Source: an uncultured Prevotella sp.
GTDB taxonomy: Bacteria > Bacteroidota > Bacteroidia > Bacteroidales > Bacteroidaceae
Direction of reading: 5' to 3'
DNA: 64,000 bases
Assembly: GCA_900771975.1 (NCBI GenBank)
Contig: CAAGPV010000070.1
Coordinates: forward strand, 1-64,000
A program made the position numbers and the translations under genes. Numbering within the stretch: the first letter of the stretch is position 1; every line of letters begins with the position of its first letter. Shown here piece after piece: positions 24,301-32,208 of this stretch. The notes beneath the pieces were generated by a model. The model was given only the letters and a program-made list of their open reading frames with translations. It was not told the DNA's origin and made no database searches.

Positions 24301-26938
24301 CAAGCTCCCACGTTTCATTCCCTATGTTTATTGGGGCTTCCGCAACCTTGAAGAGGCCACTTACCAAAAGACTTCGTTTGCCAAATATCCGCAGATAGAC
24401 ATTGAGCCGTTTAGCTTGCGCATGATAAATCCAAGCTATTTTTCCTCTCTTTTCTTTGGCGGTAACCGCAATTACTACTCTATTCGTGGCAGAATGGGAG
24501 GTCCTCGGATGATGATGGCGATGGCGGAGAGTGCTGACAGTTTGGATATGATTGAGTCGGAAGCTCCTTTAGGAGCGGCAAAATTCGAAAGATCCTTATC
24601 TTTGAACGAGGAGATGGTGGTGTCCGACAACGGTGCCACCAGAAAAAAAACGGCAGACCAGCAACCCGCCAGCAACTCTATCCAACTACGACAGAATCTT
24701 GCCGAAACTGCGTTCTTCCGTCCCTGCCTGCTCACCAACCCCGCTACGGGTAGCGTAGACATTCGCTTCAAGTTGCCCGAGAGCGTCACCACATGGCGTT
24801 TTATGGGACTGGCGCACGACAAAACGATGAATACGGGATTGCTCACCGATGAAGTTGTGGCACAGAAAACGGTGATGGTGCAGCCCAATGTGCCCCGTTT
24901 TGTGCGTCAAGGCGACAATGCCACGCTTACGGCCCGCATTGCCAACACCTCCGAAAAGGCGGTAAGCGGATGTTCACGACTCGAACTTCTCACACCATCC
25001 GACGAACGTGTGGTCTATACCGAGGAACATCCTTTCAATTTGTCGCAAGGAGCTATCGCTGCCGTTACGTTCCGCTTGCCTTCCGAGGTGCTCACAGCCC
25101 AGGACGGCGACCTACTTGTGGTGCGGGTTACGGCACACGGTGACGGCTTCAGCGATGGCGAACAACACTATCTGCCGTTGCTCTCCAACTGTGAATATGT
25201 CGCCGACACCCACCCATTCACCCAACATCAGCCCGGAACGTTCTCTCTGGCGGTAGACAAACTGTTCCCTGCTGGTTCCACCCGTCAGCGTCTTACCGTA
25301 ACCTATACCGACAATCCGGCCTGGCTGATGGTGCAGGCGTTGCCCTATGTGGGCCGTCCTAACAACCGCGATGCCATCAGTCTGGCAGCAGCCTTCTATG
25401 CCAACACCCTCAGCCGCACGCTACTCAAGGCTTGTCCGCAGGTACGCGGGGTGTTTGAACAGTGGCGCCGAGAACCCGCAGGTGGCTCTTCCCTCTCTTC
25501 GCCCCTTGACAGAGATGCCGACCTGAAGAGCTTGTTGCTCTCCGAGACGCCATGGGTCAGCGATGCTCTCAGCGAAACAGAGCAGCGTCAGAGCCTCGCC
25601 CGCTATTTTGATGACAACACCCTTGAGAGCGAATTGGAGCAGACGCTCACCCATTTGGCCCAACTCCAGCACGCCGACGGTTCGTTCGGGTGGTGGCCGG
25701 GCATGTCTGGCAGCCCCTGTCTCACCACTGCTGTGGTGAAGATGATGGCTCGTCTGAAAATGCTCACCGGCACGTTAGATAGCAGGGTGCAGCCCATGAT
25801 AGACCGAGCTTTCGCCTTTCTCGACCTTGAAGCCGCCAAAGAGGTGGCCGAGATGAAGCGGTTGGAGAAACGGGGAACGAAAAACATCGTTCCCTCCGAC
25901 CAGCTTTGTGACTACACTTACGCCTCCTCGCTCTATGGCAGGGCCGTTACTGCCAACCAACGCTATGTGGTTGACCGTCTGGCAAGTGCTCCTGTACGTC
26001 TCACCATCTACGGAAAGGCTGCCTCGGCCGTGCTTTTGGCCCGTTACGGGCGCATAGCCAAAGCCAAGGAATATCTGCAAAGTTTGAAAGAATATGCCGT
26101 TTCCACTCCCGAGATGGGACTCTATTTCGATACTCCCCGAGCCTATTACAGTTGGCGCAACTATCGCATACCTACCCAAGTGGCCGCCATTGAGGCAATG
26201 AAGACCATCGATGCCACCGACACCGCCACCATCGAGCAGATGCAGCGTTGGCTCTTGCAGGAGAAACGCACGCAGGCTTGGGATACACCATTGGTGAGTG
26301 CCGATGCCATTTGGGCGTTCCTTTCCCCCGAAGAGCCTGGTCATGCTTTCCGCCAGCTCGCTCCCAAGACTGCCACCCGCTTGTGTCTGGACCAAAAGGA
26401 GCTGGAAACAGGTGCTGCAACGGCAGGGTTGGGTTATGTCAAAGCCACATTGACCGCTCCAGACGCCAAGACGTTTACCGCCGAAAAGACTTCTGAAGGA
26501 ACCAGTTGGGGAGCCCTTTATGCCCAGTACTTCCAACCCACGGCGGCCATCACCGATGCTTCGGCAGGGCTCACCCTGACGCGTGAGGTGGTAACCGGTG
26601 GCAAGCCGCTCCATGTGGGCGATCGTGTGAAGGTGCGTATCACCCTTCGTGCCGACCGCGACTACGACTTTGTGCAAGTTGTCGATCGCCGTGCTTCGTG
26701 TCTGGAACCCGTCCGTCAGACCAGCGGTTACGGTTGGGGCTTCTACGAAGCACCCAAGGATGCCACTACAACCTATTATTTTGACAAACTCAGCAAGGGT
26801 ACACACGAGGTTGAAACCGAATACTATGTTGACCGCGAAGGCAACTATCAGAGTGGCACATGTTCCGCCCAGTGTGCCTATGCCCCTGAATATAGTGGGC
26901 GTACCAAGGCCGTCAGCCTCACGGTAGGCCGAAAATAA
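21398..26938 (+). CDS. Alpha-2-macroglobulin-family protein, thioester-less
   Basis: This exported protein of 1846 residues has the signal peptide MKQVFLAILLVMFLPLNMFS. Repeated macroglobulin beta-domains follow, including a bait-type MG2 entry DRSVYRPGQVVHAAAVCYR. The conserved A2M domain starts near residue 1105 (FRPCLLTNPATGSVDIRFKL, LPESVTTWRFMGLAHDK). The thioester-domain alpha/alpha fold starts near 1316 and includes ADGSFGWWPG near 1425. At the position where trapping homologues carry GCxEQ this protein reads VGRPNNRDA, so no covalent thioester is expected. Such forms occur in Bacteroidota, and a periplasmic protease-defence or structural role is possible. IspH starts 14 bp downstream, so the genes may be cotranscribed. 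The serpin 8 kb away is a second candidate protease inhibitor. Confidence 0.88.
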   Translation: MKQVFLAILLVMFLPLNMFSQSYESLWNEADKAARKDLPKTQMDVLDKIVAMAKAKNDYGQLLAAELKRANLQCQITPDSLQPAVARLEAAAAEADTSCPVLAAVYHAVLGNIYSHNTSLGHDHAEKGLAHYRQALADPALLARTSAATCQPLVGEGSASRYFGDDLLHVIGNFVDNWVLLRDHYVATGNRPAACLSSLYALQEEGKNDVAHLDSLINDYGDLPVCSQVAIARYQLMGEDDEYIDEDITDRNRLGGEKYRFAQNAVSRWGDGPGINLLRNELNELTAAQLSTELLRMRVGQGTAAKLALTTRHINKVVLTVMRLSVDGDHNLNPNEKSDLEKLKQSRQKGTELPVVRTYETHPDYEYLADTVSLPALSPGVYLIETKAADADVKPLYDVLHVSNVFPLYEQQPDTTLRVAVVDCQTGQPLPHAKVRLRNTYTTSKDTTPQILSANEQGEMRFSKKQWRKRNELFAYTDADKASLPDYLWRDFSYRCDTTTQVVEVLFTDRSVYRPGQVVHAAAVCYRQQWPNTVSVMGNHTVTFTLRDVNGEEVGHKEAVTDGFGSAAVDFQLPPTGLTGRYSLSSDVDYCNFSVEEYKRPTFQVELDKVTRSYQAGDTLIITGQAKSYAGVPVQKGKVSYKVTREHAFWWWRSQPDDAATLLTDTTITDDNGRFEVRMPLVMPASSHKDQVAFFDFEVEAQVTDQGGESHTACLSLPLGNRSTVLMSDLPDKMRRESLPEFTFSYRNAAGNNVESVVNYTIDGGRQQQADAGKPVRLPQTLASGAHRLEATCGTDTLKQDFVVFSMDDRRPPVSTDDWFYQSAEMFPNNGDPVYIQVGASDADQYILYSVFAGNTLIKEGVIRQSNALTTWKLTYKENYGDGLRINFVWVKDEKVHSHSATIRRPEPDRRLRLSWTTFRNRLEPGNDEQWTLSVLRPDGRPAEAQLMAVLYDKSLEAILPHSWNLQPKLPRFIPYVYWGFRNLEEATYQKTSFAKYPQIDIEPFSLRMINPSYFSSLFFGGNRNYYSIRGRMGGPRMMMAMAESADSLDMIESEAPLGAAKFERSLSLNEEMVVSDNGATRKKTADQQPASNSIQLRQNLAETAFFRPCLLTNPATGSVDIRFKLPESVTTWRFMGLAHDKTMNTGLLTDEVVAQKTVMVQPNVPRFVRQGDNATLTARIANTSEKAVSGCSRLELLTPSDERVVYTEEHPFNLSQGAIAAVTFRLPSEVLTAQDGDLLVVRVTAHGDGFSDGEQHYLPLLSNCEYVADTHPFTQHQPGTFSLAVDKLFPAGSTRQRLTVTYTDNPAWLMVQALPYVGRPNNRDAISLAAAFYANTLSRTLLKACPQVRGVFEQWRREPAGGSSLSSPLDRDADLKSLLLSETPWVSDALSETEQRQSLARYFDDNTLESELEQTLTHLAQLQHADGSFGWWPGMSGSPCLTTAVVKMMARLKMLTGTLDSRVQPMIDRAFAFLDLEAAKEVAEMKRLEKRGTKNIVPSDQLCDYTYASSLYGRAVTANQRYVVDRLASAPVRLTIYGKAASAVLLARYGRIAKAKEYLQSLKEYAVSTPEMGLYFDTPRAYYSWRNYRIPTQVAAIEAMKTIDATDTATIEQMQRWLLQEKRTQAWDTPLVSADAIWAFLSPEEPGHAFRQLAPKTATRLCLDQKELETGAATAGLGYVKATLTAPDAKTFTAEKTSEGTSWGALYAQYFQPTAAITDASAGLTLTREVVTGGKPLHVGDRVKVRITLRADRDYDFVQVVDRRASCLEPVRQTSGYGWGFYEAPKDATTTYYFDKLSKGTHEVETEYYVDREGNYQSGTCSAQCAYAPEYSGRTKAVSLTVGRK

Positions 26939-26952
26939 ACACTCAAAAAAGC

Positions 26953-27837
26953 ATGTTACAAATAGAAATAGACAACGGCAGTGGTTTCTGCTTCGGCGTG
27001 ACCACAGCCATCAAGAAAGCCGAAGAAGAGCTTGCCAAGGGCGAACCGCTCTATTGTTTGGGCGACATCGTACACAACGGTATGGAGGTGGAACGTCTGG
27101 CCTCGAAGGGTCTCGTCACCATCGACCATCAGCAACTTGCCAGTCTGCATGGGGTGAAAGTGTTGTTGCGTGCCCATGGAGAGCCTCCCGAGACCTACGA
27201 ACTTGCTCGTCGCAACCATATTGACATTATAGATGCCACTTGTCCGGTGGTGTTGCAACTGCAACGGCGCATCAAGCGGCAGTTTGAGTCGTCCCAGTCT
27301 GTCACCGATGGGCTGGGGAAGGGTTGTCCGCAAATTGTCATCTTCGGCAAGAACGGCCATGCCGAGGTGTTGGGGCTGGTGGGACAAACCCATGGCTCGG
27401 CCATCGTCATCGAGAAGTTTGACGACGTTCACCGCCTCGATTTCTCCCGCGACATCTTCCTTTATTCGCAAACCACCAAGTCGCTCGACGAGTTTCATCG
27501 CATCATCGACTATATAGGGGCCCACATCAGCAAGGAATGTACCTTCCGCAGTTTCGACACCATCTGCCGGCAAGTGGCTTCGCGTTTGCCCAATATTGCC
27601 CAGTTTGCCAGCCGTCACGACCTCGTGGTGTTTGTGGCGGGACGCAAGAGCAGCAACGGAAAGGTGTTGTTCAGACAGTGCCAGACCGTCAACGCCAACT
27701 CTCATCAAATAGAGCGGGCCGACGAGATAAACCCTGCATGGCTTCGGGGCATTTCCACCATTGGCATCTGCGGTGCCACCAGCACGCCCAAGTGGCTCAT
27801 GGAGGAGTGTCGCGACTATATCTATCAGTTGGTCTGA
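26953..27837 (+). CDS. ispH: 4-hydroxy-3-methylbut-2-enyl diphosphate reductase
   Basis: This enzyme of 294 residues performs the last step of the MEP isoprenoid pathway, giving IPP and DMAPP. Likely iron-sulfur ligands are Cys13 (SGFCFGV), Cys97 (DATCPVV) and Cys205 (TICRQVASR). Other signatures are GDIVHNGMEVERL, RAHGEPPETYE and GICGATSTPKWLMEE at the C-terminus. Length is normal. Being 14 bp behind the large macroglobulin gene, it probably depends on that promoter, an unusual partner for an essential housekeeping gene. Confidence 0.95.
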   Translation: MLQIEIDNGSGFCFGVTTAIKKAEEELAKGEPLYCLGDIVHNGMEVERLASKGLVTIDHQQLASLHGVKVLLRAHGEPPETYELARRNHIDIIDATCPVVLQLQRRIKRQFESSQSVTDGLGKGCPQIVIFGKNGHAEVLGLVGQTHGSAIVIEKFDDVHRLDFSRDIFLYSQTTKSLDEFHRIIDYIGAHISKECTFRSFDTICRQVASRLPNIAQFASRHDLVVFVAGRKSSNGKVLFRQCQTVNANSHQIERADEINPAWLRGISTIGICGATSTPKWLMEECRDYIYQLV

Positions 27838-27869
27838 TAGACCTGTACGGCTGCTGTTGGCGTCGTGAC

Positions 27870-29222
27870 TTACGGTTTCAGCCCTGTAAGGTCTATCTTG
27901 TAGTTGGTGGGCAGTTGTTGTTCTTTCTTGATAAACATCGTCATGTATATAGGAAGATAAGCCACTTTGCCCGTTTGCCTTACGTTGTCATTGCAGAGCA
28001 CATAGGCTTTCGGTAGGTTATAAGTGGTGGAATTCATTACATTGTTGAGTGCTTTGTGGCGTTCATAGTCCTTTCCCGACTTTACTTCCAGTGGAAGTAC
28101 GTTGCCATTCTGTTCTATCACAAAGTCGAGTTCGCCCTGTCGTTTGTTGTTATAATAGTAGAGTTGAAATCCGTGGGCATTGAGTTCTTGTGCCACAACG
28201 TTCTCATAGATAGCCCCAAAGTTGATGGATGGCTCGTTGTCGAGTATCTTTAGTTGGATTCCATCGGCGTAGATGCTTGCCAAAAGCCCAATGTCTGCCA
28301 TGAACAGTTTGAACAAGTTGCGGCTGCTCGATAGCACTAATGGCGCCTTGGGTGCATTCACATTATAGACAGGGAGCGCCACACCGGCGGCTTTCAGCCA
28401 AAGGAAACTGTTCTCATAGCGGGAGAATTTGAGGTTCTCGTTCAGGTTTTTCAGTATGAAGCGTTTGTTCTTGGCATCCAGTTCGGCAGGAATTCTGTCA
28501 AATATTTCCTCTATATAAAGTTTGTGGTTGAGGTCATACTTGGTGATGTCTTGTTTGTATAGTCTTACAATAGACTGCTGTTCGGTCATCACTTCCTGCA
28601 AGTTGTTGGTTTCCAAATATTTTTCTACTACAGAAGGCATACCGCCCACGATAAGATAAAGCCGGAATATCTCCATCATCTTGGTATGGATGAACTCGTC
28701 TACAACGGAGACTGTGTTGAAGTGCTCTTCAAGTTTATCGATGATTTCCCTGTTGATGCCGATGGCAGAAGCAAATTCTTCAAAGTCAATGGGAAACATT
28801 TCCTTGACGGTCATATAGCCGACTGGGGCAGAGCGAAGGTCTTTTATTTCCACACCAAGCAGACTTCCGCTCATTACATAGCGGTAACTGCCTTCCTCCA
28901 CAAGAAACTTGATGGCCGTAATGATGTCCGGACACTCTTGAACCTCGTCAAAGAAGATGAGCGTGTCCCTTGGTATCAGCTTTTGTTTTGTAACGGTGGA
29001 CAGGCGTAACAAAAGGTCTTGCCGGTCAGTGGCCTTGCTGAAAATCTTTATTAAGTTGGGATTCTCTATGAAATTGATTTCTACAAACTGTTTGAAATGC
29101 TCTCGTCCGAAGCGTCGGATAGAAAAAGTCTTCCCTATCTGTCTTGCTCCTGTAATCAGTAAAGCCTTCTTGTTGTTGGTGAAAAAATGCTCTAACCAAC
29201 TGTCTATCTTTCGTTTAATCAT
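27870..29222 (-). CDS. AAA (AAA_14) ATPase with DUF4143 domain
   Basis: This cytoplasmic protein of 450 residues has a Walker A motif ITGARQIGKTFSI (about 23-35), Walker B LIFFDEVQE (about 92-100), sensor-like YVMSGSLLGVE, and a C-terminal DUF4143 domain. The latter contains GELDFVIEQNGNVLPLEVKS, whose D and ExK pattern resembles PD-(D/E)XK nucleases. Members are abundant in Bacteroidota, often many per genome, with no settled function. Nuclease, defence or toxin-like roles have been suggested. Its promoter lies within a 33-bp tandem repeat immediately upstream. Confidence 0.88.
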   Translation of the reverse strand: MIKRKIDSWLEHFFTNNKKALLITGARQIGKTFSIRRFGREHFKQFVEINFIENPNLIKIFSKATDRQDLLLRLSTVTKQKLIPRDTLIFFDEVQECPDIITAIKFLVEEGSYRYVMSGSLLGVEIKDLRSAPVGYMTVKEMFPIDFEEFASAIGINREIIDKLEEHFNTVSVVDEFIHTKMMEIFRLYLIVGGMPSVVEKYLETNNLQEVMTEQQSIVRLYKQDITKYDLNHKLYIEEIFDRIPAELDAKNKRFILKNLNENLKFSRYENSFLWLKAAGVALPVYNVNAPKAPLVLSSSRNLFKLFMADIGLLASIYADGIQLKILDNEPSINFGAIYENVVAQELNAHGFQLYYYNNKRQGELDFVIEQNGNVLPLEVKSGKDYERHKALNNVMNSTTYNLPKAYVLCNDNVRQTGKVAYLPIYMTMFIKKEQQLPTNYKIDLTGLKP

Positions 29223-29227
29223 CTCTC

Positions 29228-29342
29228 TGTCCGTTTTTCCAAGGTTAATTGTGGATGTTTTGTCCGTTTTTCCAAGGCAAAGTTAACTCATTTTGTCCGT
29301 TTTTCCAAGGTTAATTGTGGATGTTTTGTCCGTTTTTCCAAG
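29228..29342. repeat. 33-bp tandem repeat array over the promoter of the AAA/DUF4143 gene
   Basis: The 17-bp core TGTCCGTTTTTCCAAGG starts at 29228, 29261, 29294 and 29327 (the last copy ends in an A), an exact 33-bp period. In the first and third units the core is followed by TTAATTGTGGATGTTT; the second has CAAAGTTAACTCATTT instead. The array starts 6 bp before the ATPase start codon and contains its promoter. It may be a set of operator sites. Confidence 0.9.
29278..29285 (-). promoter_or_regulatory. Promoter of the AAA/DUF4143 gene, inside the repeat array
   Basis: The minus strand reads TAACTTTG with a TTG 20 bp upstream (29306-29308) supplied by the CCTTGG end of a repeat core. The expected leader of about 50 nt includes the first repeat unit. 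Confidence 0.65.
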
Positions 29343-29480
29343 ATTTAACACTTGCCGAAAGCCTGTTTCCGTGTCATCGGTGGGGGCGTTCTTTCATTCT
29401 CTCTACCAACGTTTTTCTAACTTATTCCGTTATATTAAAATAGGTGTAAATGTTTTCCAGTAATTTTACCGTCGTTTTTT

Positions 29481-29502
29481 GGAGAGGCGTTAGCCCGTCT
29501 CC
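29481..29502 (+). other. Hairpin in the leader of the outer-membrane barrel gene
   Basis: GGAGAGGC and GCC-CG-TCTCC can form a stem with loop GTTA. No T run follows, so it is unlikely to be a terminator. It is 34 bp before the ATG at 29536. The flanking interval 29343-29535 shows no other gene. Confidence 0.4.
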
Positions 29503-29535
29503 GTCATTATTCAACCACTATAACCACAGAAAAAG

Positions 29536-31695
29536 ATGGAAACAATAAAGAAACGCAGCCTCGGCTGTTGGCTCGTGCTGGGTTTGCCACTGGCCGCGAT
29601 GGCACAAGTAGCAGCCCCCGACAGTGTGCGACTTCAGCAAGAACAGGCACGCCAAGATAGCATACAATGGGAAATGGAACTTGCCAATGTCACCGTGAAA
29701 GCCACCCGTTCGCAGTACCGTCAGAAGAATGGAGCCCTTGTGGCACGCATCTCCGGCACGTCGCTTGAGAAAGAACCAACCGCCACCGACGTGCTCTGCA
29801 AGTTGCCGGGCATGATGAAGAACAAGGACGGAAAACCCCAAGCCTTTATTGGTGGGGCGCCCGAAATATACATCAACGACAGGAAGGTGCAAGACTACAG
29901 TGTGGTAGAGAACCTGCCCGTCACGCAAATCAAGGAGGTGAAAGTCATCCACCATCCTGGTGCCGAATATGGTAACGACGTAGGTTGTGTGCTGCTCATC
30001 ACCACCAAGAAACACCTTGAGGGTCTTGCCATTGTAGAAAACTCGGGCATTGGCATTGATAGCTACGTCAGCAACCAGCACGATCTCGACGTAACGTTCA
30101 GCCAAGGCCGTCTCACCTATTACGGAAAAGTCGGTTATGCCAACGGTCAGGGGTGCTGGAAGGAAACCGATATCGCTACCAACTACGATAGCCACACCTA
30201 TTTTTCTTCCTCTACACTCGACAACAAGCACAACACCACCGACCGCTTCTATTGGAGTGCGGGCACCGACTGGGTCGTCACCAAGCAGCAAACCATTGGT
30301 TTCAAGTATGACGGTTATCGGGTCAGCACGCCCATTCCTTATCACATGACCAGCTTTACCACTACCGACGATCGCGTCGACGACAAAGTGGAAGCCGACA
30401 ACAAGTTCTCCTACTACGATTGGCAGCACCACGTCAATGCCTTCTATCAGGGCCACTATGGCGAGAAATGGAAACTGGACCTGTTTGCCGACTACGTCAA
30501 GGTGCACACCCAACAGGGGCAGACGGTGGACGAACTGTCAGAGAAGAGCGGGCAGCGCAACGCCTTCTTCCTTCTGCCCCAGAGCGACGGAACCGTGTGG
30601 GGAGCCAAGGCCAAAGCCCGTCACACGTTCAGCGACAAGGCTTCCCTCATCTTTGGTGCCGAGTGCAACTATGTGAAAAGCGAGTCGTTTGCCACCTATA
30701 CGCCAGCCGACAAGGGCGTCTCCACCCATAGCGTCACCAAGGAGAACCACGCCGCAGCTTTTGCAGAATATGCTCTCGACTTCCATCCCTTCTCGCTTAC
30801 GGTGGGTCTGAGATACGAACATGTGGCGAGCCGATTGGACCATCTTGACGACACCGGCACCTCCATCCACCGCAACAGCAACCGTTTCTATCCCTCGTTT
30901 TCGCTAAGCCATCAGGCAGGACGGTTCTCTCAGACGTTGAGTTATCGCTCCTCCGAGACCCGTCCCACGTTCTTTCAGCTCAACACAGGCATGGTGTATG
31001 CCAACCGCTACCTGCGCCAGATGGGCAACGACCAGCTCCAACCTTCCAAAAGACATGAGGTGCAGTATCAAGCTACCTACCGCGACTTTTTCCTGCAAGC
31101 CAGCTACACCTATGTAAAAGACTACATCACGTTCATTTTAAAACCCTTCGCCGAAGAGCCGCAGATGGGTTACATCACGTGGGACAACGTGGGTCATTGC
31201 TGGAACTGGGGGACTTTTGTGGGCTACCGCCACCGTTGGGGCTGGTATGAGCCGCAAGTGCAGACAGGCATAGAACAGGGCTTTATCCGTGCTACCTATA
31301 TGGGGACGATGAAAAGTTTCCACGATCCTTACTACATCTTCAACATCTACAACGGCTTCCACCTGCCCAAGGGATGGTATATCAACCTTTCCTATAGCTA
31401 TCGCAGTAGCGGAACCTACGATTATCTCACCATTTGCAGCGTCAACACCTTTCAGTTTCAGGTCTACAAGAGCTTCCTGAAAGACCGTCTTTCGCTCAGT
31501 CTGAATGTTAACGATCTGTTCAACCAGTCGCGACAACATAGCGACGGAATCTATGGCAACATGCGTTTCCAGCAAAACAAGTGGTCGGACACGCGTAACA
31601 TAGAGTTGCGTCTGACCTGGCGTCTCAACCATGCCAAGAAGCAATATGGTGGCGAAAACACCACCGATGAGGCCGTTGGGCGAATGGGCAGATAG
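29536..31695 (+). CDS. TonB-dependent receptor-like outer-membrane beta-barrel protein
   Basis: This protein of 719 residues has the signal peptide METIKKRSLGCWLVLGLPLA. A plug-like domain follows (about 50-150: ISGTSLEKEPTATDVLCKLPG, ETYINDRKV-type segment, VKVIHHPGAEYGNDVGCVLL). The rest is a long barrel rich in alternating aromatic residues, ending in RNIELRLTWRLNH. It lacks the N-terminal carboxypeptidase-like repeat that many SusC proteins have, and no SusD gene is adjacent. It therefore matches the outer membrane beta-barrel family related to TonB receptors more than a glycan-uptake pair. The substrate is unknown. The AraC regulator 500 bp downstream, on the same strand, may control it. 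Confidence 0.85.
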   Translation: METIKKRSLGCWLVLGLPLAAMAQVAAPDSVRLQQEQARQDSIQWEMELANVTVKATRSQYRQKNGALVARISGTSLEKEPTATDVLCKLPGMMKNKDGKPQAFIGGAPEIYINDRKVQDYSVVENLPVTQIKEVKVIHHPGAEYGNDVGCVLLITTKKHLEGLAIVENSGIGIDSYVSNQHDLDVTFSQGRLTYYGKVGYANGQGCWKETDIATNYDSHTYFSSSTLDNKHNTTDRFYWSAGTDWVVTKQQTIGFKYDGYRVSTPIPYHMTSFTTTDDRVDDKVEADNKFSYYDWQHHVNAFYQGHYGEKWKLDLFADYVKVHTQQGQTVDELSEKSGQRNAFFLLPQSDGTVWGAKAKARHTFSDKASLIFGAECNYVKSESFATYTPADKGVSTHSVTKENHAAAFAEYALDFHPFSLTVGLRYEHVASRLDHLDDTGTSIHRNSNRFYPSFSLSHQAGRFSQTLSYRSSETRPTFFQLNTGMVYANRYLRQMGNDQLQPSKRHEVQYQATYRDFFLQASYTYVKDYITFILKPFAEEPQMGYITWDNVGHCWNWGTFVGYRHRWGWYEPQVQTGIEQGFIRATYMGTMKSFHDPYYIFNIYNGFHLPKGWYINLSYSYRSSGTYDYLTICSVNTFQFQVYKSFLKDRLSLSLNVNDLFNQSRQHSDGIYGNMRFQQNKWSDTRNIELRLTWRLNHAKKQYGGENTTDEAVGRMGR

Positions 31696-31713
31696 GTTGT
31701 TGGACGGCTTTTC

Positions 31714-32028
31714 TCACTCACCGTTCCGCAAGGTGGCCGTCCATCGCCACACCAAAGCCACAAAAGGCAGGAGGCACACCACAAGGTCGGTGACCCCGGC
31801 TGCCGTCAGCATGGCAATGTCGGCTCGTAGGGTGGGGTAGCCCTCTACGGGTATGAGCACACCTTGCAGCAACAGAGAAAAGACAAAAAACGTGAGCAGC
31901 TCGCGTGAAGAAGCCTTGCTGGTGTAGTCGAAGCTTCGGTGAAGGGTGAGCAACACGCTTTCCACCGCTTGAGAGGCAAACTTTTGGAAACCCCATTCAC
32001 AGTTAGGTCGGTTCAGAGTAAGTAGCAT
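31714..32028 (-). CDS. Small membrane protein, DUF805-like
   Basis: The protein has 104 residues. The segment RSFDYTSKASSRELLTFFVF resembles the FxGRxxRxEFW start of DUF805 proteins, followed by two hydrophobic stretches (SLLLQGVLIPV and VTDLVVCLLPFVALVW). It is shorter than typical DUF805 proteins and the RRLHD segment is degenerate (WRWTATLR), so it may be a reduced form. A promoter match at 32063-32070 on the same strand supports its being a real gene. Its end is 18 bp from the convergent barrel gene. Confidence 0.6.
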   Translation of the reverse strand: MLLTLNRPNCEWGFQKFASQAVESVLLTLHRSFDYTSKASSRELLTFFVFSLLLQGVLIPVEGYPTLRADIAMLTAAGVTDLVVCLLPFVALVWRWTATLRNGE

Positions 32029-32062
32029 AAGCCAAAGCGTTTAATGGTTTCTTTTTCCTACG

Positions 32063-32070
32063 CAAAGATA
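32063..32070 (-). promoter_or_regulatory. Promoter of the DUF805-like gene
   Basis: The minus strand reads TATCTTTG, 35 bp before the ATG at 32028. Confidence 0.6.
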
Positions 32071-32168
32071 CTTTTCGCTTGTAACACTTTGGTGTAGATA
32101 GTGTTATAATTTGATGAAAAACCCCCATTTTACCCCTTCTCTATATTATTTAATGCTTTTTTTATGTG

Positions 32169-32204
32169 GCACTCCAGATTTTTTGTAAATTTGGAGTGCT
32201 TTTT
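32169..32204 (+). promoter_or_regulatory. Terminator-like hairpin against the AraC start codon
   Basis: GCACTCCA (32169-32176) pairs with TGGAGTGC (32192-32199), with further TTT/AAA pairing inside. Five Ts follow, and the ATG is at 32209. This is an intrinsic-terminator shape inside the leader, so attenuation or occlusion of ribosome binding is possible. Confidence 0.6.
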
Positions 32205-32208
32205 AACT

